Assembly: GCF_009912395.1 (NCBI RefSeq) | Contig: NZ_WNDO01000028.1 | Coordinates: 1 to 64,000, forward strand | DNA: 64,000 nucleotides | From: Luteibacter sp. | Lineage (GTDB): Bacteria; Pseudomonadota; Gammaproteobacteria; Xanthomonadales; Rhodanobacteraceae | Direction of reading: 5' to 3' | In this document: in pieces, positions 1 to 8,583 of the stretch | Layout: every line of letters starts with the position of its first letter | How positions within the stretch are numbered: the stretch's first letter is position 1 | Position numbers and translations under genes: made by a program | The notes under the pieces: model-generated | The model's input: the letters and a program-made list of their open reading frames with translations, nothing else | Databases searched by the model: none | What the model was told of the DNA's origin: nothing

Positions 1-292
1 GCGCGAGCACCGCGCCCTGTTGGAGCAATACGCTTTGATCGCCAGCATGAGTGCCAGAGGCAACTGCTACGACAACGCAGCAATGGAGAGTTGGAACCAC
101 AGTCTGAAGGTCGAGGCCATCCATGGTGAACACCTCGCCACACGGGAGCAGGCCAAGGCTCATGTGTTTGACTACATTGAGGTTGACTACAATCGGATCC
201 GGCTGCACTCGACCCTGGGCTACCTCAGCCCAGAGCAGTACGAGCTGGCCAATGTCGCTTAGATAGGTGTCCGTAAATCAGGGGCAAGATCA
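1..292 (+). mobile_element. IS3-family insertion sequence, right end (partial)
   Basis: The left edge of the window is the 3' end of an IS3-type element: the tail of the OrfB transposase followed about 8 nt later by a terminal-repeat-like sequence (TGTCCGTAAATC then GGGGCAAGATCA), which ends near base 292. The reading frame of an unrelated gene, a DUF2235 hydrolase, opens immediately after this point, so 292 is taken as the insertion boundary. The left terminal repeat, OrfA and the target duplication lie outside the window, so the exact IS name cannot be given. Confidence 0.8.
2..262 (+). CDS. IS3-family transposase OrfB, C-terminal fragment
   Basis: This is the C-terminal 86 residues of an IS3-family DDE transposase (integrase core, rve type); the reading frame runs off the left edge. 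The segment GNCYDNAAMESW followed by HSLKVE carries the final Asp/Glu part of the DDE catalytic site, and the YNRIRLHSTLGYLSP motif near the end is typical of the family's C-terminus. The enzyme cuts and joins element ends through a circular intermediate. Full OrfB proteins are about 270-300 residues, so roughly two thirds is missing, only because of the window edge. Nothing visible inactivates it. Confidence 0.9.
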   Translation, partial: REHRALLEQYALIASMSARGNCYDNAAMESWNHSLKVEAIHGEHLATREQAKAHVFDYIEVDYNRIRLHSTLGYLSPEQYELANVA

Positions 293-1344
293 GCTTTCTC
301 AACATCACTGTTCCTGGCTCTCACTCCGACATCGGCGGCAGCTACCACGTCGACGGCCTCGCCATCCTCAATGGCAACCTGATGACCGATTTCATCAACG
401 CGCATAGCGATGTGCCGTTGCTGGAGCGGCGGCCGGAGCCTGACGATCCTTCGCGTTATGTGATTCATCGTTCCGAGGAACATCTGTTCATCTACGGGAC
501 CTCGACCTTCGAACGCGACGGTATGCGCGATGTCGTCGGCTCCCAGATATCGCCGCCGCATTGCCGCCTGGTGGAGGTATGCGCACCGCCGGAGCCGCTT
601 GATCCTGCGTTGCTTCCCCTGATCGGTGAGCGGCATCCGGTGCAGGTCCATGCGCCGGTGATTCCTGAGATGCCCGCGTTGGCTACACAGGGACCCTCCA
701 TGGAACAGCAGCCGCCAACCAGTGCCCTGACGGCCGAGCAGGTACACGCCGTGCTGCATGAAAGGACGGTCGACGATGCGCATCGGGTCAATCTCACTCC
801 GGGTAACGAACACGATGTCGCGTCGCCTGCATCGGGTGCGGTCGACTTGCCGTCGCTTTCGTCTCCCCTGTCATCCCTGGAGACATCGTCCTCTTTGGAG
901 CAAGAGGCGGCGGTGTCCACGCGCGACCCGCGCCACCCAGACCATCCCGATAACAGGATGTTCGATGCCATCTCGATCCATCTCGGCGAAATTCACGCGC
1001 ATGCAGGCATCGACCTTACCCGGGAGCAGATGGATAACCTGAGTGCCGCTGTCCTGGTCGCTGCCAAGAAGAGCGGGCTGGAGAACGTAACCGATGCGAT
1101 GTTGGGCCGGAACGACAATGGGCAATTGAACGGCACGGTCCATGTGTTCGATGCGTTCCATGGCGATATCCGGGATCCGCGCACGGGGTGGGCGGGGTTG
1201 GATGCGTCCAAGGCGATCAATATTCCGGTGGAGGTATCGGTGGATCGGCTGGAGGGCGTCAACCAGGGTATCGAGCAACAGCAACAGGCGATGGCTGTCG
1301 AGCGGGCGCAGCAGCAGGGTTTGGGGATGTCGATGGGGTTGTAG
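293..1344 (+). pseudogene. DUF2235 hydrolase - XVIPCD type IV secretion effector, N-terminus lost to IS insertion
   Basis: An open frame runs from the IS end to a TAG at 1344. Its first residues contain VPGSHSDIGGSY, the His/Asp active-site signature of DUF2235 (Tle1-like) alpha/beta hydrolases, many of which are antibacterial phospholipases. A low-complexity Pro/Ser linker follows. The last 130 or so residues begin DPRHPDHPDNRMFDAI and end in a Gln-rich tail, which is the layout of XVIPCD, the C-terminal signal recognised by VirD4 of the Xanthomonadales killing type IV secretion system. Family knowledge therefore suggests a T4SS-delivered lipase toxin. The nucleophile-bearing N-terminal half is absent, so this copy is probably inactive. 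The first ATG (382) would give only a 320-residue remnant. No immunity gene is visible downstream. Confidence 0.78.
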
Positions 1345-1376
1345 GTAATGTTGGGGGCCTTCGGTTTCATGGCGTT

Positions 1377-1447
1377 CTATAGGGGCGCGCTTGCGCGCGA
1401 TCGCGGGTTGCCGCGAGCACCCATCGCGCGCAAGCGCGCTCCTACAG
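1377..1447. repeat. REP palindrome, copy 1
   Basis: Inverted copies of the GCGCGCTTGCGCGCGAT core flank a short loop, and the right arm ends in GCGCTCCTACAG. It is one of seven copies of the same family in this window. The left arm is slightly degenerate (CTATAGGG in place of CTGTAGGA). Confidence 0.8.
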
Positions 1448-1459
1448 GTCAACGGGGGC

Positions 1460-1800
1460 GCGAGCACCCATCGCCGATCGCATCGGCAATTCCCACAAGG
1501 GTGCCTCACCATACGGAGAGCCGTCGGGCCGCCGCCGGGGCGCGACTTGAGGAGCCGAGGGTAGGTGGGCGAAAAAGGCCGCGCAGCGGTGGCGGTTAGG
1601 ATGACCGCCATTCCTCGCCGAGGCAGGATGCCGAGTCGAGGAACCTCGACCACCTGCCCGAGCCCGAAGGGGCGAAGCCATAAGACACCGGCCGCGCAGC
1701 GGCCAACCTTTCCCGAGGGACGGCGGAGCCGGCGCGCCCCGGCGGCGGCCCGGCGGCTCCACTAGCCACGCCCGAGCGCCGATGCGATGCCGCAGGCGAG
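1460..1800. repeat. Long nested inverted-repeat region, no gene recognised
   Basis: This stretch has open frames but none with recognisable protein features. Its structure is palindromic. A 29-nt arm at 1518-1546 is nearly the exact reverse complement of 1731-1759, and outside it 1476-1487 pairs with 1778-1789. Several small hairpins sit between the arms: GGCGGTTAGGATGACCGCC, TCGAGGAACCTCGA and GGCCGCGCAGCGGCC. The whole could fold into one branched structure of about 310 nt on either strand. It may be a large mobile palindrome or a structured RNA; sequence alone does not decide. No promoter is evident. Confidence 0.55.
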
Positions 1801-1829
1801 CCCCACCCTACGAAGCGAACAACAGCCAT

Positions 1830-1856
1830 AAAAAACGCCCCGGTCTCCCGAGGCGT
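1830..1856 (-). terminator. Intrinsic terminator of the chemotaxis operon
   Basis: On the minus strand a 9-bp GC-rich stem (ACGCCTCGG / CCGGGGCGT, four-base loop) is followed directly by a run of T. It lies 32 nt past the last gene of the operon. Confidence 0.8.
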
Positions 1857-1887
1857 CTCCGTGACATCCCTTTCGGTGTGGGTACCG

Positions 1888-2193
1888 TCAGTGCACGGTG
1901 AAAAGCTTATCGAAGCCCGCAATACGCAGCGTGTTACGAAGCTGGGGACTCGCGTTGACCAGGCGAATGTCCGCGCGGTCGCCGCCAGCATGCTCGCGCA
2001 GGAGCATCAGCATGCCCAGCGCGGAGCTGTCCATGGTGGCGACGTCTTCCAGGTCGAACACGTAGCTGCGCGCGGCGGCGATGTCGCCCAGGCAGGCATC
2101 ATGGAAGACGCGGTGGATCGAGAAGTCGAAGCGCTCACCCAGGTGGAGGGTGAGGCAGCCCTGTTCGGTGTCGTGGTGGATGTTGATGGCCAT
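1888..2193 (-). CDS. STAS-domain protein (anti-sigma factor antagonist-like)
   Basis: A 101-residue single-domain STAS protein. The segment FDLEDVATMDSSALGML matches the helix-capping loop that carries the regulatory Ser in SpoIIAA-type proteins. The start is the ATG 11 nt after the stop of the upstream methyl-accepting gene; a longer frame further upstream lies inside that gene and is ignored. It is the last gene of the chemotaxis operon, followed by a terminator. In this setting STAS proteins usually act as partner-switch or scaffold components beside chemoreceptor signalling, but the partner is not visible here. No transmembrane segment is present. Confidence 0.85.
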   Translation of the reverse strand: MAINIHHDTEQGCLTLHLGERFDFSIHRVFHDACLGDIAAARSYVFDLEDVATMDSSALGMLMLLREHAGGDRADIRLVNASPQLRNTLRIAGFDKLFTVH

Positions 2194-2204
2194 GATGGAA
2201 TCCC

Positions 2205-3386
2205 TCAGAACAGGTCGATGTCGCCGGCGGCCATGGACTGCTGCAGCGCGGGGCCGCGCGAGCGCAGGCGGGCGCGTTCGCGCTGCTCGGCCAGGCGGGT
2301 GCGCACGCGCTGGGCGCGGGCACCCAGCTCGTTGGCATCGGTCGGCGCGCAGGCCAGCTCTTCGATATCGCGGGTGCAATCGGCGGTGACTTCCTGCAGC
2401 TCGACCAGGCGGGAACGCGTCTGGTGCAGCAGCTGGCTCAGGATGTCCTCGAACTGCAGCGAACGGATGGTGGTGGACACGTCGTTGCCCAGGCCGCGGT
2501 TGATCGTGGCGGCCTCGTCGGCGGCGGCGCTGGTGCGGGCATTCGTTTCGGTGATGTTCGACATCATCTCGTCGATGTCACCCTTGGCCTGGAGGGCCAC
2601 GTTCATGTCCTGCGAGGCCATGTGGCCGACCAGCTCACGCAGCTGCTCCATCGCCGTGCGCGAACGCTCGACGTGGGTACCGATCTTCTCGTTGAACTGG
2701 TTGCTGTGCTGGGCGAGGTTGCGGATCTCACCGGCCACCACCGCGAAGCCGCGACCGGATTCACCGGCACGAGCCGCTTCGATGGCCGCGTTCAGCGCCA
2801 GCAGGTTGGTCTCTTCGGCGATCGTGTTCACGTTCTTCAGCAGGGCGAACACCGCGTCCATCTCCTTCGCCATGCCGTCGATGCGGTAGACGATGCGCAG
2901 GCTTTCGCGCGACAGCTGGACGATCAGGCCGACGAAGTGTTCCAGCAGGCCGGCGGTGCGGGAGGCGAAGTCCTGCACCGAGATGCCCTTGCCGCCGCTC
3001 TCGATGATCTCACCGAGCAGCTTCTGCTGCTTGCCGGTCTTCTGCGACAGGCCATTGAAGCCGCCGCCCAGTTCCGCGACGGCGTCGCGCAGCAGGTCCA
3101 GGGCCTGATTCAGTTCGCGGCTGGCGTGGCCCAATTCGTCCACGATGGCGCTGCGCACGTCTTCCATGGCTTCGCGCACGGAGGCCGCGTCGCTGGACGT
3201 GCTGTTGAGCACCACCTCGACTTCAGGCACGGGCGCCGGGCGCAGGCTGATCGCGATCCAGGTCGCGGTGAGCAGCGCCACCACCACCGGGGCGACCCAG
3301 GCCGCGTGGAACACGAGGACCAGGAGCAGCGCGACGCCGCTGGCGGCAAAGCCGAGGCTGCGTTCGTTCTTGGGAATGACCATCAT
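2205..3386 (-). CDS. Methyl-accepting chemotaxis protein without periplasmic sensor domain
   Basis: A 393-residue chemoreceptor. Two closely spaced hydrophobic stretches near residues 12-50 form a short membrane hairpin with almost no periplasmic loop, and no HAMP domain is evident. The rest is coiled-coil signalling domain with the conserved hairpin tip ([17 protein letters not shown], then [15 protein letters not shown]) that binds CheA and CheW. Lacking an external ligand domain, it probably senses an internal or membrane signal. It is followed 11 nt later by the STAS gene and preceded by cheB. Two adjacent ATG codons (3386, 3383) are possible starts. Confidence 0.88.
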   Translation of the reverse strand: MMVIPKNERSLGFAASGVALLLVLVFHAAWVAPVVVALLTATWIAISLRPAPVPEVEVVLNSTSSDAASVREAMEDVRSAIVDELGHASRELNQALDLLRDAVAELGGGFNGLSQKTGKQQKLLGEIIESGGKGISVQDFASRTAGLLEHFVGLIVQLSRESLRIVYRIDGMAKEMDAVFALLKNVNTIAEETNLLALNAAIEAARAGESGRGFAVVAGEIRNLAQHSNQFNEKIGTHVERSRTAMEQLRELVGHMASQDMNVALQAKGDIDEMMSNITETNARTSAAADEAATINRGLGNDVSTTIRSLQFEDILSQLLHQTRSRLVELQEVTADCTRDIEELACAPTDANELGARAQRVRTRLAEQRERARLRSRGPALQQSMAAGDIDLF

Positions 3387-3400
3387 GGAAGTCTCGTTCT

Positions 3401-4528
3401 TCAGGTGCCGACGCGCGCGGCGGCGGAAACGGGTGTATGGGCAAGCGCGAGCAGCCGCGCGGCGATAGCGTCCAGGGCCAGCATCTCGCTGGCCGCGCCG
3501 GCCTTCCAGGCGGCGCCGGGCATGCCCCAGACGACCGAGCTGGCCTCGTCCTGGACGAGGGTCGGCGCGCCGGCTTCCTTGAGTTCGGCCAGGCCACGCG
3601 CACCGTCGTCGCCCATGCCGGTCAGCAGGCAGCCGATGGTGGCGGCGCCGACACTCGCGGCCATGGAGCGGAACAACACGTCCACCGACGGCTTGTGCCG
3701 GTTCACCGACGGGCCATCGTGCAGGCGGCAGACGTGGCGGGCACCGTCCCACATCACCAGCAGATGCTGGCTGCCGGGGGCGATGTAGGCGTGGCCGGGC
3801 TGGATGGGCTGTCCGTCGCGGGCTTCGCAAACCTTCATCGCCGAGCAGGTGTCCATGCGCGCCGCGAAGGGGCCGCTGAAAGCGGCGGGAATATGCTGGG
3901 TGATGACGATCGGCGGCGCCGTCGGCGGCATCGCCTCGAGCACCACGCGGATCGCCTCGGTGCCACCCGTGGAGGCGCCGATGGCGATGATGCGGGTACC
4001 GCCGCGCGTACCCGGCGTCTGCGCACGCGGCAGCACCGCGTCGGCGGACAGGCGCGGGGCCACGTCGAGCTTCACGACATCGAGCTTGGCCACGTCGATC
4101 TTCGACACGGCGGTGCGCTCGCGCGGACGCGCGCCCGCGGCGAGGCGGACCTTCGCGCAGATCTCCGGCGCGTGGTCCATGAAGGTGTTGGCGAGGTCGG
4201 CGGCCGGCTTGGTGAAGAAATCCACCGCGCCCAGCTCCAGCGCGCGCAGGGTGACGTCCGCGCCGCGCTCGGTCAGCGTGGAGACCATCACCACCGGCAT
4301 CGGACGCAGGCGCATGAGGTTCTCGAGGAAGGTCAGGCCGTCCATGCGCGGCATCTCGACGTCGAGCGTGAGCACGTCGGGATTGAGGGCCTTGATCTTC
4401 TCGCGCGCGATCAGCGGGTCCGGGGCCGTGCCCACCACCTCGATACCCGGATCGGATTCGAGCATGGCGGTCAGCACCTTACGAACCAGGGCCGAGTCGT
4501 CGACGATGAGGACGCGTACTTTCTGCAT
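3401..4528 (-). CDS. cheB: Chemotaxis protein-glutamate methylesterase/glutaminase CheB
   Basis: A 375-residue response regulator-methylesterase that removes methyl groups from chemoreceptors during adaptation. The N-terminal receiver has the acidic pair at D10/D11 and phosphoacceptor D56 (LTLDVEMP). The C-terminal esterase has the catalytic triad at S186 (GASTGG), H212 (TQHIP) and D308 (GMGDDG). The linker (about residues 142-158) contains a short internal repeat, [14 protein letters not shown], unusual for the family. It lies between cheD and an mcp gene in the operon. Phosphorylation by CheA would relieve receiver inhibition of the esterase domain. Confidence 0.96.
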   Translation of the reverse strand: MQKVRVLIVDDSALVRKVLTAMLESDPGIEVVGTAPDPLIAREKIKALNPDVLTLDVEMPRMDGLTFLENLMRLRPMPVVMVSTLTERGADVTLRALELGAVDFFTKPAADLANTFMDHAPEICAKVRLAAGARPRERTAVSKIDVAKLDVVKLDVAPRLSADAVLPRAQTPGTRGGTRIIAIGASTGGTEAIRVVLEAMPPTAPPIVITQHIPAAFSGPFAARMDTCSAMKVCEARDGQPIQPGHAYIAPGSQHLLVMWDGARHVCRLHDGPSVNRHKPSVDVLFRSMAASVGAATIGCLLTGMGDDGARGLAELKEAGAPTLVQDEASSVVWGMPGAAWKAGAASEMLALDAIAARLLALAHTPVSAAARVGT

Positions 4529-4601
4529 GGGCTCTTGCCGCTGGGTTGGCTGGACATCCTTGTCGGCAAGCCGACCGGACCGTGGAACAGGAAGCGGAGC
4601 G

Positions 4602-5261
4602 TCAGAACAGCTCCACCTCTCCCTTTATCGGATCGTCGGCCAATCGCTTGAGGTACCGCTTCTCGCGATCGGCCAGGTGTGTGTCGTGGATGGCGCGCAG
4701 CTGGCGCACGCGCACCTTGCCGCTCACCGGGAAAAACTGGACATGGCGCGGATAGATGTCACCCACGTCGGCCGCGCAGAGCTTCAGCTTCTCCGTGGCG
4801 ATGTACCGCTGCACGAAGGCGATGTTGCGCTGGCCGATGTCGGTCATCGTGGACAGCACGCGACCGCCGCCGAAGATTTTCACCTCGAGGTCGTCGCGAC
4901 GGCCGCCGGCCTTGAGGATGGCGTTGATCAGCTGCTCCATCGCGTCGTTGCCGTAGCGCGCGGCGCGGCCGACGGTGGAGCTCCAGCCGTCGCGCTCGCC
5001 CGTGGGCTCGGGCAGCATGAAGTGGTTCATGCCGCCAATGCGACGGCGCGTGTCGCGGATGCAGGCCGAGACGCAGGAGCCAAGCACGGTCGAGATCATC
5101 TCTTCCTGCGTGCTCACGTAGTACTCGCCAGGAAGGATCTTCACCGTCACCACTTCCTGGGCGGGATCCCAGAAACGGCGCACGTGCTCGAAGCCGGGCA
5201 GCACGCTCTTGGGATCGAACCCCACGAAGGTACGGGGTTGTGCGACGAAGGTGTCGCTCAT
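4602..5261 (-). CDS. cheD: Chemoreceptor glutamine deamidase CheD
   Basis: A 219-residue CheD. It converts specific receptor Gln residues to Glu and can modulate CheC/CheB-type adaptation. The catalytic Cys lies in [10 protein letters not shown] (C63) and the catalytic His in GMNHFMLP (H80). The first 30 or so residues and the basic C-terminal tail extend beyond the compact core of about 160 residues. The ATG overlaps the cheR stop by 4 nt (ATGA), so translation is probably coupled; the longer upstream frame lies inside cheR. Confidence 0.94.
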   Translation of the reverse strand: MSDTFVAQPRTFVGFDPKSVLPGFEHVRRFWDPAQEVVTVKILPGEYYVSTQEEMISTVLGSCVSACIRDTRRRIGGMNHFMLPEPTGERDGWSSTVGRAARYGNDAMEQLINAILKAGGRRDDLEVKIFGGGRVLSTMTDIGQRNIAFVQRYIATEKLKLCAADVGDIYPRHVQFFPVSGKVRVRQLRAIHDTHLADREKRYLKRLADDPIKGEVELF

Positions 5262-6130
5262 GTGCGCTTCCGGTAGACCGTGCGGCCGATCAGGTCGAAG
5301 TCCTCGGACAGTCCGTACATGGATTCCGAGTGTCCGAGGAAAAGATAGCCGCGGCTTTCCAGCATGCCGGCATAACGAGAGAACAGGCGCTGCTTCGTGG
5401 GCTTGTCGAAATAGATGACCACGTTGCGGCAGAAAATGGCATCGAAGCGGCCCTGCATGGGCCATTCGTGCAGCAGATTGAGCGGCTGCACCGTCACGAG
5501 TTCGCGCAGGCGCGGATGCACGCGGGCATAGCCGTCGTAGGCACCTTCGCCGCGCTGGAACCAGCGCTTGCGACGGGCGTCGTCCACGCCACCCAAGCGG
5601 TCCACCGGATAGACACCCTTGCGGGCGACTTCCAGGGCCTGCGGCGACAGGTCGGTGGCGAGGATCTTCGCGTCGATGGACGCGCCGCTGCGCTCCAGCG
5701 CCTCGGCCAGCACCATGGCGATGGCGTAGGGCTCCTCGCCCGTCGAACAACCGGCCGACCAGATACGCAGGCGGCCGCCCTTCTTTTCCGCGAGCCAGCG
5801 CGGCAGCAACTCGTCCACCAACATGTCGTAGTGGTGCATCTCGCGGAAGAACGAGGTGACGTTGGTGCTGATGCAGCTAGCCAGCTCGCCCAGCTCGGAG
5901 GCGGGATCGTTGCGGAGCACGTCGCAGTACGCGGCGAAGCCCGACAGGTTCAGCGCGCGCAGGCGGCGCAGCAAGCGCCCCTGCACGAGCTGTCGCTTGT
6001 GTTCGCCCAGCGAGATACCGCAATGCTGGAGCACGAACTCACGCAGGAAGGTGAACTCGGCTTCGCCGAGGACCGGACCGGAGGCGCCCGCCGGAACGAC
6101 GGCATCGCCGTTGTTGACGAGCGCGTTCAT
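5258..6130 (-). CDS. cheR: Chemotaxis protein methyltransferase CheR
   Basis: A 290-residue SAM-dependent methyltransferase that methylates receptor glutamates. The N-terminal helical CheR domain is followed by the catalytic domain with the SAM loop IWSAGCSTGEEPYAIAM and the CRNVVIYFDKPTK motif, both diagnostic. It begins only 3 nt after the stop of an mcp gene whose protein ends in an aromatic pentapeptide able to tether CheR, and it overlaps cheD by 4 nt. Confidence 0.96.
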   Translation of the reverse strand: MNALVNNGDAVVPAGASGPVLGEAEFTFLREFVLQHCGISLGEHKRQLVQGRLLRRLRALNLSGFAAYCDVLRNDPASELGELASCISTNVTSFFREMHHYDMLVDELLPRWLAEKKGGRLRIWSAGCSTGEEPYAIAMVLAEALERSGASIDAKILATDLSPQALEVARKGVYPVDRLGGVDDARRKRWFQRGEGAYDGYARVHPRLRELVTVQPLNLLHEWPMQGRFDAIFCRNVVIYFDKPTKQRLFSRYAGMLESRGYLFLGHSESMYGLSEDFDLIGRTVYRKRT

Positions 6131-6133
6131 CGA

Positions 6134-7840
6134 TCAGAACTCCTTCCACACGCCGCTGTCGGCGGATTCCACCGGGCGCGACGGACGGGCCGCCGGGGCG
6201 CTGCTGCGCACCTGGGCGAACACGGTCTCCATCTCCACCTGGGTGGCGTCCTTGCGCGGGGCGCGGGCGGCGGCAGCCTGGCCGCTGACCTGGAAGAACG
6301 ACACCTGGCGGCTCAGCTCGGTGGCCTGCTCGTGCATCGCACGAGCGGCGGCGGCCGACTCTTCCACCAGCGCAGCGTTCTGCTGGGTCATTTCGTCCAT
6401 CTGCAGCACGGCGTGGTTCACCTGGTCGATACCGGCCGACTGCTCGGAGCTGGCCGCGGCGATCTCGGCGACGATGTCGGTCACCTTCTTCACGCTGTCG
6501 ACGATCTCGGCGAGCGCCTTGCCCGACTGGTCCACCAGCTCCGAACCGGTCTTGACCTTGTTCGCGCTATCGTTGATGAGGCCCTTGATCTCCTTGGCGG
6601 CACCGGCCGAACGCTGGGCCAGGTTACGCACCTCGGTGGCGACCACGGCGAAGCCGCGGCCCTGCTCGCCTGCACGCGCCGCTTCCACGGCGGCGTTGAG
6701 CGCCAGCAGGTTGGTCTGGAACGCGATCTCGTCGATGAGGCTGACGATGTCGGAGATCTTCTTCGACGAGGCGTTGATCTCGCGCATGGCGACGACGGTC
6801 TGCGCGACGACTTCACCACCCTTCTCCGCCTGCTCGCGGGCACCGCGAGCGAGCTGGTTGGCGTGGCTGGCGTTCTCGGCGTTCTGCTTCACGGTGGAGG
6901 TCATTTCCTCCATCGACGAGGCGGTTTCTTCCAGGCTCGAGGCCTGTTCCTGCGTGCGCTGCGACAGGTCGTCGTTGCCGCGCGAGATCTGCTGCGCGGC
7001 GGTGCTGACCGAGGTCGAACCGTGGCGCACTTCGGTGACGATGGCGGCGAGGCGGTCGTCCATCGCGCGGAAGGCGGACTGCAGCTGGCCCAGCTCGTCG
7101 GTGCGGGTCACCTGGATGTCGTGACCGAGCTTGCCGGCGGCGATTTCGTGAGCGATGGCCACCGTCTGCGACAGCGTGCGGATGACCGAGCGGATGACCA
7201 GCACGGCGATGGCGAGGCAGATCACCAGGCCGATGAGCAGCGAGGCGATCGACAGCGCGCGGATCGTCTTGTACTGCGAGGTTTCCTTCTCGAAGATCGC
7301 GGCGGCTTCGTCGCGCTTGGCTTCGATCAGCTTGCCGAGCTGGGCCTGGCGGTCCATCAACAGCGGGCGGACCTGCATTTCGAGCACGTCGGTGGAACCC
7401 TGGTCACCCTGATTCAGGGCGTCGACCATGTCGTTCTTCGCCGAGCCGTAGTCGTCGTTGGTGGCCTGCCACTTTTCGAACAGCTTCTTGATGTCGTCGG
7501 ACATCCGCACCTTCAGGAAGGTGGCCTTGTTGGCCTCCATCTCGTTCTGGTACTTCTGGAACTCGGCGACTTTCTGCTTGACCTGGTCGGGGTTGCCGAC
7601 CTTGGCAGCGGCCTCACCCAGCACCACGAACGACATCAGCGATTCGGTGTTCACCCGGCTCAGCAGCTCGGACGGAACCAGCTCTTCCTCGTAGATCTGG
7701 CGCATGCCTTCGTTCTGGAAGTGCATCGCGCCCAGGCCCACCGCCGCGCCGCCGAACAGCATCAGCGTGAGCAGGCCGAGCACGCCGTAGAGGCGTCCGC
7801 GAATGGTCAGGGCGGGAATCTTAAAGTTGAACTTCTTCAT
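6134..7840 (-). CDS. Methyl-accepting chemotaxis protein with C-terminal CheR tether
   Basis: A 568-residue transmembrane chemoreceptor: basic N-terminus, TM1 (about 12-35), periplasmic four-helix-bundle sensor, TM2 (about 185-208), HAMP, and a signalling coiled coil with the hairpin tip [20 protein letters not shown]. Methylation helices and the SSSLEET-type segments are present. The last five residues are VWKEF, an aromatic-x-x-aromatic pentapeptide like the NWETF tether of Tar/Tsr that recruits CheR and CheB. The ATG at 7840 follows GGAA; an upstream TTG is less likely. It sits between cheW and cheR and is probably the main receptor of this system. Confidence 0.95.
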   Translation of the reverse strand: MKKFNFKIPALTIRGRLYGVLGLLTLMLFGGAAVGLGAMHFQNEGMRQIYEEELVPSELLSRVNTESLMSFVVLGEAAAKVGNPDQVKQKVAEFQKYQNEMEANKATFLKVRMSDDIKKLFEKWQATNDDYGSAKNDMVDALNQGDQGSTDVLEMQVRPLLMDRQAQLGKLIEAKRDEAAAIFEKETSQYKTIRALSIASLLIGLVICLAIAVLVIRSVIRTLSQTVAIAHEIAAGKLGHDIQVTRTDELGQLQSAFRAMDDRLAAIVTEVRHGSTSVSTAAQQISRGNDDLSQRTQEQASSLEETASSMEEMTSTVKQNAENASHANQLARGAREQAEKGGEVVAQTVVAMREINASSKKISDIVSLIDEIAFQTNLLALNAAVEAARAGEQGRGFAVVATEVRNLAQRSAGAAKEIKGLINDSANKVKTGSELVDQSGKALAEIVDSVKKVTDIVAEIAAASSEQSAGIDQVNHAVLQMDEMTQQNAALVEESAAAARAMHEQATELSRQVSFFQVSGQAAAARAPRKDATQVEMETVFAQVRSSAPAARPSRPVESADSGVWKEF

Positions 7841-7924
7841 CACGGTTCCAATCGTCAAGGTGCGGCAAGGACGTTCCGGGCATCACACACCGAACGGAGC
7901 TCCCCCCCGCCGGCGTTCTTACGC

Positions 7925-8437
7925 TCAGGCGACGGCTTTCGCTTCGGGGGAAGCCAGGGCGGCTTCCAGCATTTGTGCGTCCTGCGGCTGAAGCAGGCGA
8001 TCCACGTCGAGCAGGAGAACCATGCGCTCGCCGACGGAGGTGAGTCCCTTCAGGTATTCGGTATCGACGGTGGTGCCCATGTCGGGCACGGGGCGGACGC
8101 TGCCAGGCGCGACCTCCACCACGTCGGAGACGGCATCGACCACGATGCCGAACTGGCGGCCGGCCACCATCACGATGACGCAGACGGTGGTGGCGGTGTA
8201 TTCCTCGCGGGTAAGGCCGAAGCGCAGGCGCAGGTCCAGCACCGGCACGATGGCGCCGCGCAGGTTGAGCACGCCGAGCACGTAGGACGGGGCCTGCGGG
8301 ATGCGGGTCACCGCTGTCCAGCCACGGATTTCGCGGACGGCGAGGATATCGACGCCGTATTCCTCGTTACCGAGGTTCACGGTGAGGTACTGCGCGGCCT
8401 CGTCGGTCGCGATGGCGCTGATGGCTGGCTGATTCAT
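7925..8437 (-). CDS. cheW: Chemotaxis adaptor protein CheW
   Basis: A 170-residue cytoplasmic adaptor coupling chemoreceptors to CheA. It is a single SH3-like CheW domain with GVDILAVREIRGW and LRGAIVPVLDLRLRFGL, both typical. A short Ala-rich C-terminal tail follows. It lies between cheA (147-nt gap) and an mcp gene (84-nt gap). No alternative function is plausible. Confidence 0.95.
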   Translation of the reverse strand: MNQPAISAIATDEAAQYLTVNLGNEEYGVDILAVREIRGWTAVTRIPQAPSYVLGVLNLRGAIVPVLDLRLRFGLTREEYTATTVCVIVMVAGRQFGIVVDAVSDVVEVAPGSVRPVPDMGTTVDTEYLKGLTSVGERMVLLLDVDRLLQPQDAQMLEAALASPEAKAVA

Positions 8438-8583
8438 GTCGTTCCCACGGCGGATCGATACGGCGGCTGTGGCCCCCTTCGGGAGGGGTATCGGCAGGGA
8501 ACGGGGCGACTTGAGGGAAATCTCGCGCGAAATACGGCCGGATACGGGCATCCCCGGTGGGAGCCGCCCCGGCAAATACCTCG

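Noticed and set aside
1442-1762. 106-codon frame on the minus strand in the palindromic region as a gene
   Set aside because: Its sequence is the product of the inverted repeats, is Pro/Arg/Gly-rich, and has no ribosome site or recognisable domain.
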